Source of the DNA: Rhodococcus sp. 14-1411-2a
Lineage (GTDB): Bacteria > Actinomycetota > Actinomycetes > Mycobacteriales > Mycobacteriaceae
NCBI RefSeq assembly: GCF_002259485.1
Contig: NZ_NPGA01000020.1
Location: 434,001 to 498,000, forward strand
Reading direction: 5' to 3'
Length of the DNA: 64,000 bases
Numbering within the stretch: position 1 is the first letter of the stretch; each line of letters opens with the position of its first letter. Positions 58,064 through 64,000 of this stretch are shown here, piece by piece. A program made the translations under genes and the position numbers. The notes under the pieces were generated by a model. That model was given only the letters and a program-made list of their open reading frames with translations, ran no database searches and had not been told where the DNA came from.

Positions 58064-58876
58064 ATGAAGGACGAGACCTCGACGAGGTCGACCACGCGTT
58101 CCACGACGACGGGTTCCAGGACGACCGGAGCCAAGGCCACCGCCACCAAGGCCGCAGCAGGAAAGCCGGCCGCGGAACCCACGTCCAAGGCAATGGAGGT
58201 CGGCACCGACATCAGTGCGGGTCTGACCGAGCGGCAGCGGAAGGTACTCGAGGTCATTCGCGCGTCGGTCACCGAGCGCGGCTACCCGCCCAGCATCCGC
58301 GAGATCGGCGATGCGGTCGGTCTGACATCGACCTCCTCCGTTGCTCACCAGCTGCGCACCCTCGAGCGCAAGGGCTTCCTCAGGCGCGACGCCAACCGCC
58401 CCCGTGCCGTCGACGTCCGGGGTCTCGACGAGGTGCAGGCCGACCAGGCTGCCGCCGCGGTCGACGGTTCCTCGGCGTCCGAGGAACAGGATCGGTTGCC
58501 GACCCCGACGTTCGTGCCGGTGCTTGGCCGGATCGCAGCCGGCGGTCCGATCCTGGCCGAAGAGGCCGTCGAGGACGTGTTCCCGCTCCCCCGCGAGCTG
58601 GTCGGTCAGGGCTCTCTGTTTCTGCTCAAGGTGGTCGGCGAGTCGATGATCGACGCGGCCATCTGCGACGGCGACTGGGTGGTGGTTCGTCAGCAGTCCG
58701 TGGCCGACAACGGTGACATCGTCGCTGCGATGATCGACGGGGAGGCCACCGTCAAGACGTTCAAGCGGTCCAAGGGCGAGGTGTGGCTGCTGCCGCACAA
58801 TCCGCTGTTCGAGCCCATTCCGGGCAACAACGCCGCGATCCTCGGCAAGGTCGTGACCGTGATGCGCAAGCTGTAG
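58064..58876 (+). CDS. lexA: SOS-response repressor LexA
   Basis: A 270-residue self-cleaving repressor. Residues ~1-48 form a threonine/lysine/alanine-rich tail. The winged helix-turn-helix follows ([20 protein letters not shown], ~73-92). The S24 peptidase domain has the cleavage site A159-G160 (RIAAGGP), the nucleophile S194 (GESM) and the base K231 (VKTFK). ATG 58064 follows AGGAGGCCGACAGC. When RecA filaments form, LexA cleaves itself and frees DNA-repair genes. The tail makes it longer than E. coli LexA (202) or M. tuberculosis LexA (about 217-236). Confidence 0.97.
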   Translation: MKDETSTRSTTRSTTTGSRTTGAKATATKAAAGKPAAEPTSKAMEVGTDISAGLTERQRKVLEVIRASVTERGYPPSIREIGDAVGLTSTSSVAHQLRTLERKGFLRRDANRPRAVDVRGLDEVQADQAAAAVDGSSASEEQDRLPTPTFVPVLGRIAAGGPILAEEAVEDVFPLPRELVGQGSLFLLKVVGESMIDAAICDGDWVVVRQQSVADNGDIVAAMIDGEATVKTFKRSKGEVWLLPHNPLFEPIPGNNAAILGKVVTVMRKL

Positions 58877-58900
58877 AGATTGTCACGGCAGTGACATGCG

Positions 58901-58930
58901 AAGGGCCGCAGCACATGTGCTGCGGCCCTT
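58901..58930. terminator. Perfect 30-bp palindrome between lexA and the acyl-CoA dehydrogenase gene
   Basis: 58901-58930 is a perfect palindrome (15 bases per arm), beginning AAGGGCCGCAGC. It is followed by only two T bases on either strand. It lies midway between two convergent stops and should act as a two-way terminator. Confidence 0.75.
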
Positions 58931-58951
58931 AGCGTGCTTCGGATCAGCGGA

Positions 58952-60094
58952 TCACAGATTCAATCCGCGGCCGATGATCTCCTTCATGATTTCGGTGGTG
59001 CCGCCGTAGATGGTCTGCACGCGGGAGTCCATGTACGCCTTGGCGATCGGGTATTCCTTCATGTAGCCGTAGCCACCGTGCAACTGCAGGCACCGGTCGA
59101 TCAGTTTGACCTGATTCTCGGTGGTCCACCATTTCGCCATGGCAGCCTCTTGCACGGTCAGCTTGTCTTCGTTGAGCAGTTCGATGAACTTGTCCACCAT
59201 GATGCGGGTGGCGGTGGTCTCGGTGGCCAACTCCGCCAACACGAATCGGGTGTTCTGGAACTTGCCGATCGACTTCCCGAAGGCCTTGCGGTCGCGGCAG
59301 TACTGGATCGTCATCTCGAGCGCGGATTCCATCGCGGCGGCCGCGACGACGGCGATCGACAGGCGTTCCTGGGGCAGATTCTGCATGAGGTAGATGAAGC
59401 CCATGCCTTCCTCGCCCAGCAGGTTGGCGGCGGGCACGCGCACGTCGGTGAAGCTGAGTTCGGCGGTGTCCTGAGCCTTCATGCCGATCTTGTCGAGGTT
59501 GCGGCCGCGCTCGAATCCGGGCATGTCGCGTTCCACGACCAACAGGCTGAAGCCCTGTGCGCCCTTCTCGGGGTCGGTGCAGGCCACGACGATGATCAGG
59601 TCGGCGTTGATTCCGTTGGTGATGAACGTCTTCGAGCCGTTGAGCACCCAGTCGTCGCCGTCACGGACAGCCTTGGTCTTGATGCCCTGCAGGTCGCTTC
59701 CGGTGCCGGGCTCGGTCATCGCGATCGCGGTGATCAGTTCGCCGGAGCAGAATCCGGGGAGCCAGCGCTGCTTCTGCTCGTCGTTGGCAAGGTCGATGAA
59801 ATACGGCGCGACGACGTCGTTGTGCAGGGTGAAGCCGATACCGCTGTATCCGCCGCGGGTGGTTTCCTCGGTGACGATGGCGTTGTAGCGGAAGTCCTTG
59901 ACTCCGCCGCCACCGAATTCCTCGGGCGCTGCCGTTCCGAGGAAGCCCTGCTTACCGGCCTCGACCCAGACGTCGCGGTCGACGATGTTCTGCTCTTCCC
60001 ACTTCGCATGGTTCGGCGCTACGTGCTGATCGAGAAACTTCCGGTACGACTCCCGGAACAGCTCGTGCTCGGGCTCGAAAAGTGTGCGTTCCAC
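58952..60094 (-). CDS. Acyl-CoA dehydrogenase
   Basis: A 380-residue flavoprotein that removes hydrogen across C2-C3 of fatty acyl-CoA in the first step of beta-oxidation, passing electrons to ETF. Family motifs include AIAMTEPGTGSDLQGIKTKA near residue 125, LNGSKTFITNG near 150, QLHGGYGYMKEYP near 340, and the catalytic glutamate in YGGTTEIMKEII near 365. GTG 60094 follows AAGGAGATCTGC. The exact chain length preferred is not readable. It is a monocistronic unit between lexA and the permease. Confidence 0.93.
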   Translation of the reverse strand: MERTLFEPEHELFRESYRKFLDQHVAPNHAKWEEQNIVDRDVWVEAGKQGFLGTAAPEEFGGGGVKDFRYNAIVTEETTRGGYSGIGFTLHNDVVAPYFIDLANDEQKQRWLPGFCSGELITAIAMTEPGTGSDLQGIKTKAVRDGDDWVLNGSKTFITNGINADLIIVVACTDPEKGAQGFSLLVVERDMPGFERGRNLDKIGMKAQDTAELSFTDVRVPAANLLGEEGMGFIYLMQNLPQERLSIAVVAAAAMESALEMTIQYCRDRKAFGKSIGKFQNTRFVLAELATETTATRIMVDKFIELLNEDKLTVQEAAMAKWWTTENQVKLIDRCLQLHGGYGYMKEYPIAKAYMDSRVQTIYGGTTEIMKEIIGRGLNL

Positions 60095-60243
60095 GCAGAT
60101 CTCCTTGTTCGGTGCATACCGACATCGACCTGTGAACGGTGTCATTCGCGGTCGTCGGTACGACTGACGTCACGCTCCAACAGTACGTTCGGGACGTCAC
60201 GGAGGTCGATGACCAAAACGCGCGCGATTCGTGACCGACCCCG

Positions 60244-61515
60244 TTACCGTGCGCGTTTGCCCGCACTTCTCGCGAGCGCCGAGACGATCGGGTACCCGAG
60301 AAGGATGCCGACCGAACCCCACGCGATACCGCCGAGCTCGACCGATCCGACGGACAGCGTCAGGTCACCGATTCCGGCGACGAGCGCGGCAGCGACGACC
60401 ATGAGATTGACCGGATCGGTGAAGTCGACCTTCGCGTCGGTCCAGATACGTACGCCCAGCAGCCCGATGAGGCCGTACAGAACCAGGGTTGCGCCGCCGA
60501 TGACCCCGTCGGGCACGGTGAAGATCAGTGCACCGAACTTGGGCGAGAACGCGAGCACCGTCGCGGTGATCGATGCGACCCAGTACGCAGCGGTCGAGTA
60601 GACACGAGTGGCCGCCATGACGCCGATGTTCTCCGCGTAGGTGGTGGTTCCCGAACCGCCGCCTGCTCCGGCCAGCGTGGTCGCCAGACCGTCGGCGATC
60701 AAGGCGTCGCCTGCCACATCGTCGAGGTTCTTGCCGGTCATCGCGGCGACGGCTTTGACGTGCCCCACGTTCTCGGCGACCAGGACGATCACCACCGGCA
60801 GCGCCACGAGGATCACCGACAGCTCGAACGACGGTCCACGAAACTCGGGCAGACCGATCCAGCTCGCAGCGCTGAGTGCGTCGAGTCGCGGTTGCGCGAT
60901 CCCTCCGGTGACTGCGGCGAACACCCAACCCACGACGACGCCGAGCAGAATTCCCAGTCGCCCGATCAGGCCGGGCCCCACCGCTGTCGCCAGCAGAATC
61001 GCGACCAGGGTGATGGCTGCGATCAGCGGCTGTGCCTCGAACGACGTGGTGGCGGCCGGTGCCAGGTTCAGCCCGATGAGCACCACGACGGCTCCGGTCA
61101 CGACGGGCGGCATCGCCGCGTCGAGTACCCGCTGCCCTGCGAACTTCACCACGAAGCCCACTGCTGCCAGTACGACGCCCACACACAGGACGGCTCCGAG
61201 CTGGGCGGCAGGTCCGTTCGCTTGGGTGGCACCGAGCGGGGCCAGGAACGCGAAGGAGGAACCCAGGTAGCTGGGCACCCGGCCTCGGGTGATGAGCAGG
61301 AACAGCGCCGTCCCTATGCCCGAGAACAGCAGCGTCGTCGACACCGGAAATCCGGTGATCGTTGGAACCAACAGGGTCGCGCCGAACATCGCGACCACAT
61401 GCTGCATACCGATGCCGATGGTGCGGGGCCACGTCAATCGCTCGTCGGGCGAGACCACCGCCCCGGCGTCGACGGTCTTTCCGTTTCCGTGCAGCGTCCA
61501 ACCGAGAGTTCTCAT
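60244..61515 (-). CDS. NCS2-family uracil/xanthine permease
   Basis: A 423-residue membrane transporter with twelve to fourteen hydrophobic segments. QHVVAMFGATLLVPTITG near residue 40 is the family signature, and VLVAENVGHVKAV and the late TTTYAENIGVMAATRV contain the substrate-contacting glutamates of UraA-type carriers. It follows ptsI by about 20 bases and is probably co-transcribed. ATG 61515 is chosen; an in-frame GTG at 61530 is equally possible, and neither has a ribosome site. Uracil is the likeliest substrate. Confidence 0.88.
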   Translation of the reverse strand: MRTLGWTLHGNGKTVDAGAVVSPDERLTWPRTIGIGMQHVVAMFGATLLVPTITGFPVSTTLLFSGIGTALFLLITRGRVPSYLGSSFAFLAPLGATQANGPAAQLGAVLCVGVVLAAVGFVVKFAGQRVLDAAMPPVVTGAVVVLIGLNLAPAATTSFEAQPLIAAITLVAILLATAVGPGLIGRLGILLGVVVGWVFAAVTGGIAQPRLDALSAASWIGLPEFRGPSFELSVILVALPVVIVLVAENVGHVKAVAAMTGKNLDDVAGDALIADGLATTLAGAGGGSGTTTYAENIGVMAATRVYSTAAYWVASITATVLAFSPKFGALIFTVPDGVIGGATLVLYGLIGLLGVRIWTDAKVDFTDPVNLMVVAAALVAGIGDLTLSVGSVELGGIAWGSVGILLGYPIVSALARSAGKRAR

Positions 61516-61537
61516 GATGGAAGGCAACACTATTGGA

Positions 61538-63268
61538 TCAGCCGAGAATCGCGCTCACTGCCTCGCGGGCAGCGGCGGTGCTGTCCGTTTTCAGGGCGGC
61601 CGCGGCCGCTTCCTTGCACTGAGCGAGCGTGACCGTTGCCAGTTTCGACCCGACATGCGCGACGGCAGCCGACGCAGCCGAGAGCGAGGTGATGCCGAGC
61701 CCTACCAGCACGCAGGCCAGCAGCGGATCGGCAGCGGCCTCACCGCAGACTCCGACGGGCTTGCCCGCCTTGGCTCCCGCGGCCGCGGTGTGCGCCACCA
61801 GCGCCAACACGGCCGGCTGCCACGGATCGGTCAGGCCGGCGAGCTGAGCGGACATGCGGTCGGCGGCCATCGTGTACTGCGCCAGATCGTTGGTACCGAT
61901 GGACAGGAAGTCCACGTGCTCGAGGATGTGTTCGGCGAGCAGAGCGGCGGCGGGGATCTCGATCATGACCCCCGGAGTGAGTCCGCGCTCGCGGACGTCG
62001 GCAGCGAAATCCTTTGCCTCCAGCGCCGTCGCGATCATCGGAGCCATCACCCACGGGGAGGAATCGGTCGCCTTCGCGGCTGCTGCGATGCCGTCGAGCT
62101 GGCGGTACAGAATCCCTCGGTCGGCCTCGGCGATGCGGATGCCGCGAATGCCCAGTGCCGGGTTGGCCTCGTCGGGATGAGTGGCGAACCGAAGTGGCTT
62201 GTCCGAGCCGGCGTCGAGAGTCCGAACGACGACCTTCTTGCCTGCGAACGCGTCGAGTACCTGTGCGTAGATCTCGGCCTGCTCGTCGACGGTGGGTTCG
62301 GAGTCGCGGTCGAGGAAGCACAGCTCGGTACGAAACAGACCGACGCCGTCCGCTGCGCTCGACCGCGCCGCGCGAGCACCGGCACCGTCCTGGACGTTGG
62401 CGAGAATGTCGACTGCGTGGCCGTCGGCGGTGGTTCCGGGACCGACCCACTGGGATACCCGGTCGAGCTCGTCGCGGGCAGACACGACGGCAGCGCGGGC
62501 CGAGTCGGCGTCGGGTTCGAGATCGATGCGGCCGCTGGTTCCGTCGACGGATGCGTTCGTACCCGCGGCGATGTCGTCGAGCCCAGCCACGGCGACGATG
62601 CACGGAATGCCCAGCTGGCGCGCGATGATCGCGGTGTGACTGGTCGGACCGCCCAGCGAGGTGGCGAGTCCGACGATCAGGGTGGGGTCTAGACCCGCGG
62701 TGTCGGCGGGCGCAAGATCGTCGGCGAACAGCACCGACGGCAGCTCGGGTACCGGAACACCGGGCTCCGGAACGCCGAGGATCTCGGCGATGACGCGATC
62801 GCGAATGTCACGCAGATCGGTCACGCGCTCGGCCATCAGTCCGCCGAGCTGGGTGAACATCGCGGCGAACTTCTCCGTTGCCGCTGCCGTTGCCGTGACG
62901 GCAGAACTGCCCTTGGCGATCGAGGAGCGAGCGGCCCCGAGCCATCCGCGGTCGGTGGCCATCGCGGCGTTGGCAGACAGAACCTCCGAAGCAGCGCCGG
63001 TCGCGAGTTCCGCGCGACCGCGTAGTCGGGAGGCGACAGCATTCGCTGCGGCGTCGAAAATAGCCTTCTCGGCCTCCCGATCGGCCTCGGCGACCTCGCC
63101 GGTGTCGGCTGGGATGGACGGTCGGGCACCGGGACGAATGACGGGGCCGTATCCGACGCCGGGCACGACGGGTGTGCCGCGCAGTGTCGTCTGCGCTGCT
63201 CCGGCCCCGGCTGCATCGACTGTGGTGTCGGTGTGTCCGGTCGAAGCGGTGCTAACCGATCCCGTCAT
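61538..63268 (-). CDS. ptsI: Phosphoenolpyruvate-protein phosphotransferase, PTS enzyme I
   Basis: A 576-residue protein that starts the sugar phosphotransferase chain by moving phosphate from phosphoenolpyruvate to HPr. The phosphorylated histidine is in GGPTSHTAIIARQ near residue 190, ahead of the PEP-binding domain (GVGLFRTELCFL, VVRTLDAGSDKP, IEIPAAALLAEHI, SIGTNDLAQYTMA). ATG 63268 follows GAGGAGGACC. The first 25 residues are a Thr/Gly/Ala-rich extension. It is divergent from a DeoR regulator; in corynebacteria the same arrangement heads the fructose operon. Confidence 0.95.
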   Translation of the reverse strand: MTGSVSTASTGHTDTTVDAAGAGAAQTTLRGTPVVPGVGYGPVIRPGARPSIPADTGEVAEADREAEKAIFDAAANAVASRLRGRAELATGAASEVLSANAAMATDRGWLGAARSSIAKGSSAVTATAAATEKFAAMFTQLGGLMAERVTDLRDIRDRVIAEILGVPEPGVPVPELPSVLFADDLAPADTAGLDPTLIVGLATSLGGPTSHTAIIARQLGIPCIVAVAGLDDIAAGTNASVDGTSGRIDLEPDADSARAAVVSARDELDRVSQWVGPGTTADGHAVDILANVQDGAGARAARSSAADGVGLFRTELCFLDRDSEPTVDEQAEIYAQVLDAFAGKKVVVRTLDAGSDKPLRFATHPDEANPALGIRGIRIAEADRGILYRQLDGIAAAAKATDSSPWVMAPMIATALEAKDFAADVRERGLTPGVMIEIPAAALLAEHILEHVDFLSIGTNDLAQYTMAADRMSAQLAGLTDPWQPAVLALVAHTAAAGAKAGKPVGVCGEAAADPLLACVLVGLGITSLSAASAAVAHVGSKLATVTLAQCKEAAAAALKTDSTAAAREAVSAILG

Positions 63269-63374
63269 GTGGTCCTCCTCGGATCCTGCGTGAACAAAGG
63301 TCATCGCATCTGTTCGGCGAGCTGTGGCGTACTCACTCACTTGCCTGTGTTGTGACCGAGATTACTCCAAACCC

Positions 63375-63420
63375 TTGACATGTCAACACACACGGGCGTA
63401 AAACAACATAAAGCAACATC
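63375..63420. promoter_or_regulatory. Divergent ptsI/DeoR control region with operator-like repeats
   Basis: TTGACATGTCAA (63375-63386) is a perfect 12-bp palindrome containing a consensus -35 hexamer on each strand. Direct repeats CAACAT occur at 63404-63409 and 63414-63419, ten bases apart (one helix turn). DeoR-family repressors often bind such AT-rich repeats. These are candidate operators only. Confidence 0.6.
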
Positions 63421-63439
63421 AACCGGGAAGGAGACGCAG

Positions 63440-64000
63440 GTGTACGCCGAAGAACGCCAACACGCCATCGCCGAACTGATCAGCACGCACGGCCGCGTCT
63501 CCGTCAACGATCTGTCGGCCACGTACGGCGTCACCACCGAAACCGTGCGACGCGATCTCGCCACCCTCGACCGAATGGGAGTCGTCCGCCGCGTTCACGG
63601 TGGAGCAGTACCCGCGTCCGCACTGACCACACTCGAGCCCGGCGTCTCCGAGCGAGAGTTCACCCGCGCCGACCAGAAGGACGCCATCGCAGCCGCGGCG
63701 TTGTCCTTCCTGCCACCGGTGGGCGGCAGTGCGGTGTTCGACGCGGGCACCACGACGGGCCGGTTGGCGGGCCTGCTTCCACACGACCGCGAGCTGACTC
63801 TGGTGACCAACTCGGTGCCGATCGCCGCGCGAGCCTCAACCATGCCGAGCGTGAGTCTTCGACTGCTCGGCGGGCGGGTGCGCGGAACCACCCAGGCTGC
63901 CGTCGGCGACGAAGCACTGCGCGCCCTCGAATGGCTACGGGTGGACGTCGCGTTCATCGGTACCAACGCCATCAGCGTCGGGCACGGCCTGTCCACCCCG
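63440..64000 (+). CDS. DeoR-family transcriptional regulator (partial, runs off right edge)
   Basis: 187 codons are visible, all open to the window edge. GTG 63440 follows AAGGAGACGCAG. The N-terminal DeoR helix-turn-helix is complete (RQHAIAELISTHGRVSVNDL, then TETVRRDLATLDRMGVVRRVHGGA). It leads into the sugar-phosphate-binding sensor domain (AVFDAGTTTGRLAGLL, LTLVTNSVPIA, LLGGRVRGTTQAAVG, VDVAFIGTNAIS). About 70 residues are missing. Adjacent to ptsI it is probably the regulator of the fructose phosphotransferase operon, responding to fructose 1-phosphate; that is inference from corynebacterial gene order. Confidence 0.92.
   Translation, partial: MYAEERQHAIAELISTHGRVSVNDLSATYGVTTETVRRDLATLDRMGVVRRVHGGAVPASALTTLEPGVSEREFTRADQKDAIAAAALSFLPPVGGSAVFDAGTTTGRLAGLLPHDRELTLVTNSVPIAARASTMPSVSLRLLGGRVRGTTQAAVGDEALRALEWLRVDVAFIGTNAISVGHGLSTP

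Overview
This 64-kb window is a high-GC actinobacterial chromosome segment, most likely from Rhodococcus or a close relative in the Mycobacteriales. The main argument is gene order. From dxs to lexA the genes follow, with insertions, the order known from Mycobacterium tuberculosis around Rv2682c-Rv2720: dxs, an ABC exporter, a TrmA-type methyltransferase, an APC permease, two TrkA proteins, DUF3159, an OB-fold protein, a hydrolase, DUF3710, dut, DUF3093, DUF4193, cei, suhB, ppgK, sigA, yihY, DUF3039, DUF3099, sigB, ideR, DUF4192, sthA, PAC2, a hydrolase, nrdR, the Rv2719c-like gene and lexA. Lineage-typical genes (polyphosphate glucokinase, mycothiol-dependent MscR, AhpC/AhpD, SigK/RskA) agree. 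I saw no rRNA, tRNA, CRISPR array, transposase, integrase or phage gene. This is core chromosome, not an island.

Layout. 1-8.6 kb: a gene cut by the left edge, dxs, a three-domain glutaminase, sigK-rskA, and a divergent DrrA/DrrB-type exporter. 8.6-16 kb: rRNA/tRNA methyltransferase, permease, CeoB/CeoC potassium-uptake proteins and conserved small genes. 16-24 kb: dut, membrane and envelope genes (including cei), suhB, ppgK and sigA. 24-31 kb: a helicase, a YihY membrane protein, a methyltransferase and sigB. 31-35 kb: an acetyltransferase/deacetylase pair (pat, acuC) lying between sigB and ideR. 35-44 kb: ideR, galE, mscR with a metallo-beta-lactamase partner, sthA and PAC2. 44-52 kb: a DUF3516 helicase, oxyR/ahpC/ahpD, phzF-like, a papain-like protein and an aminotransferase. 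52-58.9 kb: a damaged Pr6Pr gene, hrpA, nrdR, an SOS gene and lexA. 58.9-64 kb: acyl-CoA dehydrogenase, NCS2 permease, ptsI and a DeoR regulator cut by the right edge.

Functionally the window is rich in regulation: three sigma factors (SigK with its anti-sigma factor, SigA, SigB), the iron regulator IdeR, the peroxide regulator OxyR with its AhpC/AhpD target, LexA, NrdR and a DeoR regulator. Redox defence (AhpC/D, MscR, SthA) and acetyl-CoA/carbon control (Pat/AcuC, PtsI, PpgK) are the other themes. Tail-to-tail gene ends show two solutions: clean intrinsic-type hairpins, or directly overlapping 3' ends.

I did not find a clearly novel multi-gene system. The most interesting points are the sigK promoter with a four-codon upstream ORF, the glutaminase-STAS-cyclic-nucleotide-domain fusion, the overlapping acuC-pat pair, the internally deleted Pr6Pr gene, the SOS gene that has lost its LysM domain, and a short repeat found in two unrelated genes.
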